Positions 26,740-37,307 of a DNA stretch of 64,000 bases are shown here, piece by piece. A program made the translations under genes and the position numbers. Where the stretch lies: NCBI RefSeq assembly GCF_000812465.1, contig NZ_JWMA01000036.1, positions 1 to 64,000 of the forward strand, given 5' to 3'. The DNA comes from Cupriavidus sp. IDO. Lineage in GTDB: Bacteria > Pseudomonadota > Gammaproteobacteria > Burkholderiales > Burkholderiaceae. The number at the start of each line of letters is the position of its first letter. The first letter of the stretch is position 1. The notes below the pieces were generated by a model. That model ran no database searches. It was given only the letters and a program-made list of their open reading frames with translations, and had not been told where the DNA came from.

Positions 26740-28263
26740 ATGGCCGAACCCATCCTCATTGCCAAGAACGCCGAACAAGAGCTATTCCTGCTCCCTGAGA
26801 TGGGTAACCGGCACGGCCTGGTCACCGGTGCCACCGGGACCGGCAAGACGGTCACGCTGCAGACGCTGGCGCAAGGATTCTCCCGGTTGGGCGTGCCGGT
26901 CTTCCTGGCTGACGTCAAAGGTGACCTGACCGGCATTTCCCAGCCTGGTCAGCCATCTGACAAGCTCAAGGCGCGCCTGGCCGAGCTGAACCTGCCGGAA
27001 CCGGTGTGGGGTGCGTGCCCGACGACACTGTGGGACGTGTTTGGCGAAAAGGGGCATCCGGTGCGCGCGACGGTGTCGCACATGGGACCGCTGCTGTTGT
27101 CCCGCATGCTCGAGCTCAACGACACGCAACAGGGCGTGCTCAACCTGGTGTTCCGCATTGCCGATGCCAACGGGCTGCTGCTGCTCGACGCCAAGGATCT
27201 GCGCGCGATGCTCCAGTACGTGGGCGACAACGCGGCGCAGTTCACCACTGAGTACGGCAATATTTCGGCAGCCTCGATCGGCGCGATCCAGCGTGGCCTG
27301 GTCGCGCTGGAATCGCAGGGCGCCGACGTGTTCTTCGGCGAGCCGATGCTCAACCTGGAAGACTTCATCCAGACCGACAAGGGCCAGGGCGTGGTCAACA
27401 TCCTGGCGGCGGACAAGCTGATGAACTCGCCCAAGCTGTACGCGACGTTCCTGCTGTGGATGCTGTCCGAGCTGTTCGAGAAACTGCCCGAGGCAGGTGA
27501 CCTGGACAAGCCCAAGCTCGTGTTCTTCTTCGACGAGGCGCACCTGCTGTTCAACGACGCGCCCAAGGCCCTGCTCGACAAGATCGAGCAGGTGGTGCGG
27601 CTGATCCGTTCCAAGGGTGTAGGCGTGTACTTCGTCACGCAGAATCCGGCCGATATCCCCGATACCGTGCTCGGCCAGCTCGGCAATCGCGTGCAGCATG
27701 CACTGCGCGCCTTTACGCCGCGCGACCAGAAGGCCGTCAAGGTGGCCGCTACCACCATGCGTGCCAATCCCAAGCTGGATGTGGAGAAGGTGATCGGCGA
27801 ACTGGGCGTGGGCGAGGCGCTGGTGTCGTTCCTCGACGCCAGGGGCACGCCGTGCGTGACCGAGCGTGCCTGGGTGCTGGCGCCCGGCAGCCGCATCGGT
27901 CCGGCCACGGAGGACGAACGCAAGCAACTGATTGCGACCTCGCTGGTAGCGGGCACGTATGAAAAGACCATCGACCGCGAATCGGCCTATGAGAAGCTGC
28001 GAGGGAACGTTGCGGCGGCGGGTAACGGAACGGCCGGACAGAAGCCCGCGGGAGATGCTGCCGGTGGCTCCGAAAGCGGCGGCTGGCTGGGTCAGGCGGG
28101 AGAAATCTTCGGCACGCTGACCAAGGGCACCGGCAAGAGCGGCCGGGGCGATTCGATTCTTGAATCGATGGCCAAATCGGCGGCGCGCACCGTAGGCTCG
28201 CAGGTCGGCCGCGAGCTGATTCGCGGCGTGCTTGGCAGTTTGCTGGGCGGGAAGAAGAAGTAA
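26740..28263 (+). CDS. HerA/DUF853-type ATPase (YjgR-like)
   Basis: A 507-residue FtsK/HerA-superfamily ATPase. Walker A is [12 protein letters not shown] near residue 31, Walker B is [13 protein letters not shown] near residue 260, and the arginine-finger region is [19 protein letters not shown]. Its relatives are E. coli YjgR and archaeal HerA, DNA translocases, but no nuclease partner is encoded nearby, so its substrate is unknown. The C-terminal 100 residues are Gly-rich and end in a hydrophobic segment with [12 protein letters not shown]. Monocistronic on the plus strand. Confidence 0.88.
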   Translation: MAEPILIAKNAEQELFLLPEMGNRHGLVTGATGTGKTVTLQTLAQGFSRLGVPVFLADVKGDLTGISQPGQPSDKLKARLAELNLPEPVWGACPTTLWDVFGEKGHPVRATVSHMGPLLLSRMLELNDTQQGVLNLVFRIADANGLLLLDAKDLRAMLQYVGDNAAQFTTEYGNISAASIGAIQRGLVALESQGADVFFGEPMLNLEDFIQTDKGQGVVNILAADKLMNSPKLYATFLLWMLSELFEKLPEAGDLDKPKLVFFFDEAHLLFNDAPKALLDKIEQVVRLIRSKGVGVYFVTQNPADIPDTVLGQLGNRVQHALRAFTPRDQKAVKVAATTMRANPKLDVEKVIGELGVGEALVSFLDARGTPCVTERAWVLAPGSRIGPATEDERKQLIATSLVAGTYEKTIDRESAYEKLRGNVAAAGNGTAGQKPAGDAAGGSESGGWLGQAGEIFGTLTKGTGKSGRGDSILESMAKSAARTVGSQVGRELIRGVLGSLLGGKKK

Positions 28264-28314
28264 GGCGGGGTGGTGTCAGGGCGGGGTCGCCTGCGTGGCG
28301 GCGACCCGCGGGCT

Positions 28315-28485
28315 TCACTGCTGCGCGTCTGGCGTCGAGCGCGCGGCCTTGGCCGCAGCTGCGTCCTCGCGCATCTTGCGGCTGAACATCCGCGCAAAGA
28401 ACCAGGCCATGCCGATAATGAAAAGAATCACGGCAAGGCTCATCAGCCCGGTGCTGGTCGAAAACAGGATCTTGAAGGCTTCCAT
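28315..28485 (-). CDS. DUF3149 small membrane protein
   Basis: A 56-residue single-pass protein: MEAFKILFSTSTGLMSLAVI begins the hydrophobic segment (residues 11-32), then a basic cytoplasmic tail FARMFSRKMREDAAAAKAAR. This matches DUF3149, found across beta- and gammaproteobacteria, with no known function. ATG 28485 has a GGGAGC sequence upstream, and the family begins here rather than at the earlier ATG at 28512. Confidence 0.75.
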   Translation of the reverse strand: MEAFKILFSTSTGLMSLAVILFIIGMAWFFARMFSRKMREDAAAAKAARSTPDAQQ

Positions 28486-28635
28486 GCGATGCTCCCTGTG
28501 GGTTTGAAACACTGAGGCGGCGGATGGCCGCGCGCCGTCAAGTGTAGGGAGCGGCGTCGGGCGCGCCGTTGAGGTGGATCAAGCCCGCTCGACGCTGACC
28601 GGACCGTCTGCTGGCAGTCCGGCCCGCGTCAGTGC

Positions 28636-29286
28636 TTAGTTCTTGGTGCCGAACAAGCGGTCGCCTGCATCGCCCAGGCCTGGCACGATATACGCGTGAT
28701 CGTCCAGGTGGCTGTCGAGCGAGGCCACGAACAACTGCACGTTCGGATGCGCCTTCTGGAACACCTCGACGCCCTCGGGTGCCGCAACCAGCGCAACGAA
28801 GGTGATGGCCTCGTCCTTCACGCCGCGGCGCTTGAGCACATCCACCGCATGCGCGGCCGAGTAGCCCGTGGCGACCATCGGATCGCACAGGATGAAGCTG
28901 CGGTCTTCCACATCGGGCAGGCGCACCAGGTACTCGACCGGGCGATGCTGCTCGTCGCGGTAGACGCCGATATGGCCGATGCGCGCCGACGGAATCAGTT
29001 CGACCAGGCCATCGCTCATGCCGACCCCGGCGCGCAGCACCGGCACGATCGTCAGCTTCTTGCCGGCGATCACCGGCGCATCCAGCTCGACCAGCGGCGT
29101 CTCGATGTGGCGCGTGGTCAGCGGCAGGTTGCGGGTGATCTCGTAGCCCATCAGAAGCGTGATCTCGCGCAGCAGTTCCCGGAAGGTGCGCGTGGACGTG
29201 TCCTTGTCGCGCATGTGCGAGAGCTTGTGCTGGATCAGCGGGTGGTCGAGGATGTACAGGTTGGGAAAGCGCGGATCTTGTTTCAT
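28636..29286 (-). CDS. upp: uracil phosphoribosyltransferase
   Basis: A 216-residue type I phosphoribosyltransferase converting uracil and PRPP to UMP (pyrimidine salvage). Markers: [25 protein letters not shown] near residue 15 in two parts, [14 protein letters not shown] near residue 75, and the PRPP loop [12 protein letters not shown] near residue 135, where the common ATGGS is ATGYS. The C-terminus ends [12 protein letters not shown], as expected. ATG 29286 chosen by family start. The MFS gene upstream is on the same strand but 196 bp away. Confidence 0.95.
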   Translation of the reverse strand: MKQDPRFPNLYILDHPLIQHKLSHMRDKDTSTRTFRELLREITLLMGYEITRNLPLTTRHIETPLVELDAPVIAGKKLTIVPVLRAGVGMSDGLVELIPSARIGHIGVYRDEQHRPVEYLVRLPDVEDRSFILCDPMVATGYSAAHAVDVLKRRGVKDEAITFVALVAAPEGVEVFQKAHPNVQLFVASLDSHLDDHAYIVPGLGDAGDRLFGTKN

Positions 29287-29482
29287 GGCAGGCGGCGAGG
29301 CTCGGCGGAAGAGGGTGAAGCGGGCGCCAGATCGATGACACTGGCGCCGCGCCGTTGCAGCCGGATTGTAATGGAAGCGGGCCGCCCTGACCGTGGCTTC
29401 GTGTTGAGTACCGCCCAGGCTGGCACCGTCGGCGGGCTCCCTCGACCGCTGGGACCGCCCACGGGCTCGCCGATGCCTGGCT

Positions 29483-30883
29483 CTAATCAAGCGCGCGGTT
29501 TCTCGACTCGATATCCACCATGAAAATGGCGAGCGCTGCCATGGCAAGAAATGACGAAAGGATCGCAAGGGCCAGTGTGAACTGGCTGGCCATGACGGGT
29601 GCAATGATTGACGGTGCGAAGAGGCCGCCAAAGCGTGCGATCGCACCCGCGGTGCCCATCCCGCTGGCCCTCAGATCCGTCGGATACACCTCGGGCGTGA
29701 AGGCATAGAGTGCTCCCCAGGTACCGAGGAGCGCGAAGCTCATCAGCAAGGTCGAGCCGACGACAAGCGCAGTGGACTGGCCCAGGCTATAGAGCATGCA
29801 ACCTGCCGCGCTGAGAAGCAGGAAGCCGATCAGGGTCGGCTTCCGACCCCAACGCTCGACGCCGTGAGCGGCGAGCGCGAACCCGGGAAGCTGTACCAGT
29901 GCGAGCAGGATCAGGAAGACCTGTCCACGCATGAAGCCAAAGCCCTGACCAGCCAGCTTCACCGGAAGATAGACGAAGACGCCGTAGTAGGCGATTGAGA
30001 TGAGCATCCAGGCGGCCAGCAGGCAGATGCTGCGGCGCCGGCATCCGGCCGCGAAGAGTGCAAGCACCGATTTGCGCTCCATCTGCTGCGGCTCCAGCGA
30101 GCCGATCTCCACGGAAACGCGGTTGGCGGCGGCTACACGCTGAAGCACCGCGCGCGCCTCTGCCGAGCGTCCCGCCCTGTTCAGATAGAGCGGAGACTCG
30201 GGAACAAAGAACCGAAATACCACGCCGACCAGGGCGGGGATGCCAGTGACGAAGAAGATCAGCCGCCAGGCACCGTCGCCTCGCGAAACAGCGATCAGCG
30301 CAAGAATGGCGAGCAAGATCGTGCCGACCGCCCAGAATGACTCCAGCAGGACCAGCCAGCGGCCGCGCCGGTCGGAAGGCAGAAACTCGGCCATCATGGT
30401 GTAGTCAACGGGCAAAGTGCCGCCGACGCCGATGCCTGTCAGGAAGCGCAGCAGCAGAAGCCACTGGAAGTCGGGTGCGAAGGCGGATGCGACACCACAG
30501 ATGGCGTCAATGACCACCGCCATCATCAGCACGGGTCGGCGGCCGATCCTGTCCGCAAGCCGACCGAACACAAAAGCGCCGATCAGCATGCCGACAAAGA
30601 ACATCGTCCCGGTCTGCAAAGCCGTCGGCACGGGAATGCCGAATGTCGCCGCAACGGACGGTGCGGTAAATCCGATCGAGAGCACCTGCATCGCGTCAGC
30701 GAGCCAGACCAGGCCAAATATGACAAACAGCCGATACTGGAACCGGCCGACGCCGGCCGCGCGGATGCCCTGCTCAATCGTGATGGTCTGAGACGACGCT
30801 GCCCTCGCGCTCGGCTGGGGGGCCGGGCTGATCGTTGCTTCTGGGATTGCCGTTGTTGCCATGGATGAAATTGATGACGACAT
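29483..30883 (-). CDS. MFS transporter, NiaP/aromatic-acid type (possible nicotinate permease)
   Basis: A 466-residue, 12-segment major facilitator. [15 protein letters not shown] after the second membrane segment is the family A-motif, and the [18 protein letters not shown] stretch near residue 150 belongs to the metabolite:H+ symporter group that includes the niacin transporter NiaP. The N-terminal 40 residues are a Ser/Ala-rich cytoplasmic extension; ATG 30862 is an alternative start. Its place next to the nicotinate cluster, with a palindromic site upstream, makes nicotinate uptake a fair guess, but specificity is not proven. Confidence 0.83.
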   Translation of the reverse strand: MSSSISSMATTAIPEATISPAPQPSARAASSQTITIEQGIRAAGVGRFQYRLFVIFGLVWLADAMQVLSIGFTAPSVAATFGIPVPTALQTGTMFFVGMLIGAFVFGRLADRIGRRPVLMMAVVIDAICGVASAFAPDFQWLLLLRFLTGIGVGGTLPVDYTMMAEFLPSDRRGRWLVLLESFWAVGTILLAILALIAVSRGDGAWRLIFFVTGIPALVGVVFRFFVPESPLYLNRAGRSAEARAVLQRVAAANRVSVEIGSLEPQQMERKSVLALFAAGCRRRSICLLAAWMLISIAYYGVFVYLPVKLAGQGFGFMRGQVFLILLALVQLPGFALAAHGVERWGRKPTLIGFLLLSAAGCMLYSLGQSTALVVGSTLLMSFALLGTWGALYAFTPEVYPTDLRASGMGTAGAIARFGGLFAPSIIAPVMASQFTLALAILSSFLAMAALAIFMVDIESRNRALD

Positions 30884-31031
30884 TTGTCTACCTGTCTTTA
30901 TAGGCTGGTTCTTGAACTCGGAAGCACACGTTTATCGAAGCAGGGCCAGAGTACGGTACCAACTCATGCGTGATGCCATCGCACCGGGTTGCAACGAACG
31001 TGGTGACTACTCCAATCTGGCGAGGCCGGAA

Positions 31032-31079
31032 CTAACCCGGTAGTACGCTCGCGCCACCTTTCTGATGCTGATACGACAT
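31032..31079 (-). CDS. possible 15-residue leader peptide
   Basis: MSYQHQKGGASVLPG is preceded by AAGGAG six bases before its ATG, the best ribosome binding site in this region. It ends about 150 bp upstream of the MFS transporter start on the same strand. Such short translated frames can act as regulatory leaders. No Trp/His/Arg run or Rho-independent stem makes the mechanism obvious, so this is an inference from the ribosome binding site alone. Confidence 0.35.
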   Translation of the reverse strand: MSYQHQKGGASVLPG

Positions 31080-31267
31080 AGTCACTCCTTGTCTACCCTT
31101 GGTTGGTCCAGGCCCGGCCTCCCGCTCGGCACGGCGATGGACTATGCAAGCCCCGGGCCAGCGCTTCCGGTGATGTAAAGGGCCAATCTTGTAGTTGTGT
31201 TGTCTCGTCTGCCACTTGCGGCGCGCTTTCCTTGTGCGGGGAGGCACCGCTGCGCGCCTTTCGGCAC

Positions 31268-31289
31268 TCATGTAGTGCGCACTACATGA
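31268..31289. promoter_or_regulatory. 22-bp perfect palindrome, probable operator
   Basis: Perfect inverted repeat with centre AGTGCGCACT and arms CATGTAGTGC/GCACTACATG plus one matching base on each side. A further half-site CTACATG lies at 31303-31309. The central AGTGNNCACT resembles the palindromes in the nicC-nicE region, so the same MarR-type regulator could bind here and control the MFS gene 385 bp downstream on the minus strand. Binding is inferred. Confidence 0.55.
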
Positions 31290-31498
31290 TCGTTCAGCGT
31301 AAGCTACATGAAACTGGCGGGCAAGGCCGAATTGCGATTTCCCTCCTCGGGGTTTTCCCGCGCGTCGCGCGCATGGCGCCAGCGAGGGAGCGCACGGCTC
31401 CCTGCCCGGTGGCGAAGCGCCTTGCCAGGCACGGCGTATGTGCGGTCAGCGTGAATGCGGAAGGCGCGGCGAGCCCGCCGCGCGGGTCTCCGTTGGTC

Positions 31499-34438
31499 TC
31501 AGTGGGCAGGTGCCGCACGCAGGCGCGCGACAGTGTTCTCCAGGTCCTGCCAGGCGGGTTGGTCAGGGGCAAAGCGCGCTCGCAGGTACTGCGTCAGCTG
31601 CGCGATCTGCCGGTCGTCGAGCGTGTCGGCATAGGCGGGCATCGCGCCCAGCTCACTGTCGGGCGGTGCGGGCATGCCTTGCAGCAGCACCTGGATCACG
31701 TTGTCCGGGAGCTTGCTGTGCAGGTTGGTATTCAGTGCGAGCGCTGGCTTGACGCCGAATTGCGCGATGCCCTGGTCCGACTGGTGGCATACCGCGCATG
31801 CGCTCTGGTACAGGCGTTCGCCGGGACCGTTCAGGGTGAGCGCGGCCTGCGCGCTGCGCTGCTCGATTTGTGCTGCCTGCGCGGCCAGCACCGAAGGCGC
31901 AGGTGGCGGCGAGGCGAACGAGGCCACATAGTGCGCGATTGCGCGCACATCGGATTCCGGCAACTGCGCGAGTTCTTCCACCACCGGTGCCATGGGCCCA
32001 GCCGCGGCACCATGATGCGGCGCATAGCCGCCGCGCAGATACGTGAACAGTGCCGCCTCGGTCCATGGCACCGGCGCGTGCGTGAGCGAGGTCAGCGGCG
32101 GCGCTTCCCAGTCGTCGGCACTGCCGCCGGTCAGGTACTTGCGCCCGCCCTGTTCCGCGCCGAGCGCGTTGCGCGGCGAATGGCAGGCACTGCAGTGGCC
32201 CAGTCCTTCGGCGAGATACGCGCCGCGGTTCCATTGCGCGGAGCGCAAGGGGTCGGGCTTAAATGGTTCGTTGCGATGGAACAGCAGGTTCCAGCCCGCC
32301 AGCAATGGCCGCATGTTGAACGGGAATGCGAGCCGGGTTTGCGGGACCTCGGACTTCACCGGCCCGGCGGCCATCAGGTAGGCATACAGCGCCTGCATGT
32401 CGGCATCGCTGACCTTGGCGAACGCGGTGTACGGGAAGGCCGGATAAAGGCGGCGCCCGTCGCGGTGGATGCCCTTCCGCATTGCGCGCTCGAACGCCGC
32501 GAACGACCAGTTGCCGATGCCAGTTTGCACATCGGGCGTGATGTTGGTGCTGTACACCGTGCCGAAGGGCGTTTCCAGCGGCAGGCCGCCGGCGTTCTTC
32601 ACGCCGCCGGGCGCCGTATGGCACACCGCACAGTCGCCTGCCGCGGCCACCAGGCGGCCGCGCTCCAGCGTGGCCGCGGAGTAAAAGCCGGGTTCGGTCG
32701 GTGCGACCGGCGCGATCGGCGCACGCCACGGCAGTAGCGTCGCGCACAGGCCGGCCGCGGTGGCGGCAGCGGCGGCAAGCCAGCCACGCTTCTTGCGCCG
32801 GCTGCCGCGCTTGTCTTCACTCTCGGCAAGTGCCAGGCGGATGCGTTCGGCGCTGAAGGGCGGTGCGCGCAGGCGCACGCCGGTGGCATCGAAAATGGCG
32901 TTGGCAACTGCGGCGGCGGCGGGCAGCGTATCGGCCGGCCCCGCTGCGAGCTTGTCGTAGCCGGCGAGCGTGCCGGCCAGGCGCACTTCCGGCAGTGCGA
33001 TGCCAGCCGTCGCTGGCAGCATCCGGGCGGTGGGCGCAGCGGATGGCCAGGTGTCGAAGCCAGGCGTGGCGGCTGTCAGTTGCAGTGCGGTGTCGGCGAC
33101 TGCCTGTTCAAGCGAGCGCGTGGCGGGTGCGGCTTGTGTGGGCGCCAGCGATTCGCTGTCGCGGCCCACGGTCACGCGCGTGACTGCCAGGTCGCCGGTG
33201 GTGTCGTCGACTTCCACTTCCGCCACCCACGCGGACCAGCTCTGGCCGGCATCGTGGTCGACGGTGTGCGCATAGGCGAAGCCGCGACCGCGCCGCACGT
33301 TGCCGGCCGCTGCGGCGGCACGCGGCGCGGCCGGCGACCAGCCTGCGCGCTCGCTTACCTGCCGTACCAGCGCCCCGCCCCGCGCATCGTCGAGATGCGC
33401 GAGCCGCAGCGCGACCGGATCGCTGCCCGATGCAGCGGCGATTTCGTCGAGATGGGATTCGCGCGCAAAGACCTGCGCGCGCGCGGCGGCAAGCGGTGCG
33501 GCATCGAAGGTGGCGCTATCGCCGACCGCGCCGACCATGCCGACATCGACATTGGGAATGCGGTAGGGCGGATTGCCGGCGTTGCCTGCCTGGGCTGTGT
33601 CTGTGCCGTCCGTCACTGGCGACGGCGTATGCGTGAGCCACAGCGCCAGCGGCACCCACGGCGCGGCGGTGCCGGCCAGCGTGGTGGCGTAGGCATCGAT
33701 GGCAGCGCCGGACTGTGCGGTGTCGACGCGCACGGACAGTACGGCGTCGGACAAGCCGATGTCGTCGGCGCACAGCCGGCGCATCACCGGTTTGCCGGCG
33801 GCATGGGCAAGCAGCGCGGCGTCGGCAGCGGCGTGGTGCGCCAGCAGCGTTGGGTCGGCGTCATCATCCGGCGCTTGCCAGCAGGCCAGCGCCACCTGTT
33901 GCGGCGCGATGCCCAGCAGCGCGGCCAGTTCCTCGCGCAATGCGCCCGGGCGCGTGCCGGGCAGCCACACATGCAGCATACCGTCGCGCCAGTCGGCGAT
34001 GACGGTGCAGCGGGCCTCTGCATTGGTGCCGGCCAGCGGCCACTGGTAGTCCTGCGCGTGGCGCGTCGCGGCGTTGGCCAGCACTTCGCTGGGGGCGCCG
34101 ACTTGCGTGAGCGCGCGGCGCGGCACGGGTGCGCCGTCAGCGCGCGGGGGTGCCGACCAGCGCGCCTGCAAGGCATGCGCGGCATTGGCTGCGAGCGCAT
34201 CCGACTCCGCCACAACGCCCGCAAACCGGTGGCGGAGCACCACCGCGCGCACGCCCGGCAGTGCCAGTGCCGCGTGGTGGTCAGCGCCAAGGAGGCGCGG
34301 CGAGAGCGGCTTGCCGCCGATCCAGCGCAGGCCGGGCGGCGTCAGCACATGGGCGACGAGGCATTTCGCCGCCGGCGGTGGCGCAAGCTCCGCCACAACG
34401 CTGGCACGCCCGGCGTGCGGCACGAGTCTTTGCGTCAC
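31499..34438 (-). CDS. nicB: nicotinate dehydrogenase cytochrome c subunit with degenerate molybdopterin-like domain
   Basis: A 979-residue two-part protein. Residues 1-535 resemble the molybdopterin subunit of xanthine-dehydrogenase-type hydroxylases, but the conserved catalytic Glu segment (GXGE) is replaced by AAGPADT near residue 500, and much of the first cofactor-binding domain is missing. One membrane segment lies at about 548-566. The C-terminal 400 residues form three cytochrome c domains with CAVCH near 600, CSACH near 747 and CAVCH near 879, which would pass electrons from the hydroxylase to the respiratory chain. GTG 34438 overlaps the nicA stop (GTGA). Pseudomonas NicB combines active cofactor domain and hemes; here these appear split with the gene at 40732. 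Confidence 0.85.
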   Translation of the reverse strand: MTQRLVPHAGRASVVAELAPPPAAKCLVAHVLTPPGLRWIGGKPLSPRLLGADHHAALALPGVRAVVLRHRFAGVVAESDALAANAAHALQARWSAPPRADGAPVPRRALTQVGAPSEVLANAATRHAQDYQWPLAGTNAEARCTVIADWRDGMLHVWLPGTRPGALREELAALLGIAPQQVALACWQAPDDDADPTLLAHHAAADAALLAHAAGKPVMRRLCADDIGLSDAVLSVRVDTAQSGAAIDAYATTLAGTAAPWVPLALWLTHTPSPVTDGTDTAQAGNAGNPPYRIPNVDVGMVGAVGDSATFDAAPLAAARAQVFARESHLDEIAAASGSDPVALRLAHLDDARGGALVRQVSERAGWSPAAPRAAAAAGNVRRGRGFAYAHTVDHDAGQSWSAWVAEVEVDDTTGDLAVTRVTVGRDSESLAPTQAAPATRSLEQAVADTALQLTAATPGFDTWPSAAPTARMLPATAGIALPEVRLAGTLAGYDKLAAGPADTLPAAAAVANAIFDATGVRLRAPPFSAERIRLALAESEDKRGSRRKKRGWLAAAAATAAGLCATLLPWRAPIAPVAPTEPGFYSAATLERGRLVAAAGDCAVCHTAPGGVKNAGGLPLETPFGTVYSTNITPDVQTGIGNWSFAAFERAMRKGIHRDGRRLYPAFPYTAFAKVSDADMQALYAYLMAAGPVKSEVPQTRLAFPFNMRPLLAGWNLLFHRNEPFKPDPLRSAQWNRGAYLAEGLGHCSACHSPRNALGAEQGGRKYLTGGSADDWEAPPLTSLTHAPVPWTEAALFTYLRGGYAPHHGAAAGPMAPVVEELAQLPESDVRAIAHYVASFASPPPAPSVLAAQAAQIEQRSAQAALTLNGPGERLYQSACAVCHQSDQGIAQFGVKPALALNTNLHSKLPDNVIQVLLQGMPAPPDSELGAMPAYADTLDDRQIAQLTQYLRARFAPDQPAWQDLENTVARLRAAPAH

Positions 34439-34941
34439 GATGCCGCTCCCTCGCTGGCCCGCCGTTGCAGCACCGCGGCGCGCTTTACCGCGCGCACGAT
34501 CTCCACATGCGTGCCGCAGCGGCACAGGTTGAAGCGCAGCGCCTCGCGGATCTGCGCTTCGTCGGGATCGGGATTCTGCGCGAGCAGCGCCTTGACGGTC
34601 ATGATCATGCCGTTCAGGCAATAGCCGCATTGCGCGGCTTGCTCGTCGATAAAGGCCTGCTGCACCGGATCGGGAAGCTCCGCCGTGCCGAGACCCTCAA
34701 GCGTGGTCACCGCATGGCCCACCGCGGCCCGGACCGGCAGCACGCAAGCGCGTGCGGGCAAGCCGTCCACCAGCACCGTGCACGCGCCGCACTGGCCCAG
34801 CCCGCAGCCGTACTTGGGGCCGTTGCAGCACAGGTCGTTGCGCAGGATATAAAGCAGCGGCGTGTCAGGCGCCACGCTGAGTGTGTGCTCGGCGTGGTTG
34901 ACCTGCAGCACCATGCGGACAGGGGGGCGGGGCGTGTTCAT
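34435..34941 (-). CDS. nicA: nicotinate dehydrogenase 2Fe-2S subunit
   Basis: A 168-residue small subunit of a molybdenum hydroxylase. Two iron-sulfur clusters are visible: plant-ferredoxin type CNGPKYGCGLGQCGACTVLV near residue 46, and the helical C-terminal domain QCGYCLNGMIMTVKALL with LCRCGTH near residue 140. It transfers electrons from the molybdopterin site during C6 hydroxylation of nicotinate to 6-hydroxynicotinate. It overlaps nicB by 4 bp and lies 90 bp downstream of nicC, so nicC-nicA-nicB form one leftward operon. Confidence 0.93.
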   Translation of the reverse strand: MNTPRPPVRMVLQVNHAEHTLSVAPDTPLLYILRNDLCCNGPKYGCGLGQCGACTVLVDGLPARACVLPVRAAVGHAVTTLEGLGTAELPDPVQQAFIDEQAAQCGYCLNGMIMTVKALLAQNPDPDEAQIREALRFNLCRCGTHVEIVRAVKRAAVLQRRASEGAAS

Positions 34942-35031
34942 CGGGGGCTGGGGGCGGTTTGAACGTCACGCTTCGCGGCGCCGCGCCCCTTCCTTGGCGA
35001 GGGGCTGCGGCGGGCAGGATCTGGCAGGCGG

Positions 35032-36285
<1,254 letters not shown>

Positions 36286-36401
36286 TCAACGTAAAGGAAG
36301 AAAATCGCGAACCTATGGAAAACCCTGATGAAAACATGATTGAGCATCCACGCTGCGCTATATCGGTGAATTTATGTGCAAAAACATGGATTGGTTAATT
36401 A

Positions 36402-36411
36402 AGTGTGCACT
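36402..36411. promoter_or_regulatory. weaker palindromic half-operator
   Basis: AGTGTGCACT has AGTG/CACT arms and the same core as the two flanking palindromes, but with shorter arms. It lies between the nicC and nicE promoters and could help looping or cooperative binding. Confidence 0.4.
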
Positions 36412-36444
36412 GAATGAGTGAAATATTCCCGGTGCAGATTCTGT

Positions 36445-36473
36445 TTGCCTAGATAAAGTGTGTACACTACAAT
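36445..36473 (+). promoter_or_regulatory. nicE promoter with embedded operator
   Basis: TTGCCT (36445-36450), a 17-bp spacer and TACAAT (36468-36473) form a good sigma-70 promoter directed at nicE, whose ATG follows at 36529. The perfect palindrome AGTGTGTACACT (36457-36468) fills the spacer, so repressor binding would exclude RNA polymerase. Confidence 0.72.
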
Positions 36474-36528
36474 CGATCGAAGCGTGCAGGGCCGGCAAGC
36501 CAGCGCAGGCGGGTAGACAGACAAACCA

Positions 36529-37296
36529 ATGACGGAGTCGACAGTGCAGAAAGTTTTCCGAATCGGCCAGATCGTGCCGAGCTCCAACACCACGATGGAA
36601 ACCGAGATCCCGGCGATGCTGGCCGCGCGTCAGCTGGTGCGCCCGGAGCGCTTCACCTTCCATTCAAGCCGGATGCGGATGAAGAAGGTGGTCAAGGAGG
36701 AGCTGGCGGCGATGGACGCCGAATCCGACCGCTGCGCGGTGGAGCTGAGCGACGCCCGCGTCGACGTGCTTGGCTACGCCTGCCTGGTGGCGATCATGGC
36801 GATGGGCCACGGCTACCACCGTGTCTCCGAGCAGCGCCTGCAGGCGCATACCGCCGAGAACGGCGGCGACGCGCCCGTGATCACCAGCGCCGGTGCGCTG
36901 GTGGATGCGCTCAAGGTGATGGGCGCGAAGCGCATCGCCGTGGTGGCGCCCTACATGAAGCCGCTGACCGAGCTGGTGGTCGACTACATCCGCAATGAAG
37001 GCTACGAGGTCGTCGACTACCGCGCGCTGGAGATCCCCGACAACCTCGAAGTGGGCCGCCACGACCCGTCCCGGCTGCCCGACATCGTCGCGCAGATGAA
37101 TACCGCCGACGCCGATGTCATCGTGCTGTCCGCCTGCGTGCAAATGCCGTCGCTGCCGGCGGTGGCCAGGGTGGAGGCGATGACCGGCAAGCCGGTGGTC
37201 ACCGCCGCCATCGCCACGACCTACGCGTTGCTCAAGCGCCTGGGCCTGGAGCCGGTGGTGCCGGGCGCGGGCGCGCTGCTGTCGGGCGCTTACTGA
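36529..37296 (+). CDS. nicE: maleate cis-trans isomerase
   Basis: A 255-residue Asp/Glu-racemase-superfamily enzyme converting maleate to fumarate, the last step of nicotinate degradation. The two catalytic cysteines lie in LGYACLVAIM (Cys85) and VLSACVQMPSLP (near residue 203), and IVPSSNTTMETEIP near residue 15 is the substrate-binding start. First gene of the rightward operon nicE-nicD-nicX-nicF; nicD starts 11 bp after its stop. Confidence 0.95.
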   Translation: MTESTVQKVFRIGQIVPSSNTTMETEIPAMLAARQLVRPERFTFHSSRMRMKKVVKEELAAMDAESDRCAVELSDARVDVLGYACLVAIMAMGHGYHRVSEQRLQAHTAENGGDAPVITSAGALVDALKVMGAKRIAVVAPYMKPLTELVVDYIRNEGYEVVDYRALEIPDNLEVGRHDPSRLPDIVAQMNTADADVIVLSACVQMPSLPAVARVEAMTGKPVVTAAIATTYALLKRLGLEPVVPGAGALLSGAY

Positions 37297-37307
37297 AGGG
37301 GCCGGCC

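Larger units (their letters stand above)
30884..31498. other. control region between MFS gene and nicB
   Basis: A 615-bp stretch with no standard gene. It contains a 15-codon frame with an excellent ribosome binding site (31032-31079) and a perfect 22-bp palindrome (31268-31289), plus a GCGCGGCG/CGCCGCGC hairpin (31464-31483) 15 bp past the nicB stop that could end the nic transcript. A longer minus-strand frame ending at 31032 and starting inside the palindrome is Arg-rich and unconvincing. Confidence 0.6.

Noticed and set aside
31032..31271. A 79-codon minus-strand frame starting inside the 22-bp palindrome
   Set aside because: No ribosome binding site at its start, Arg-rich composition, no motif. 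Only its last 15 codons have a good internal start, reported separately.
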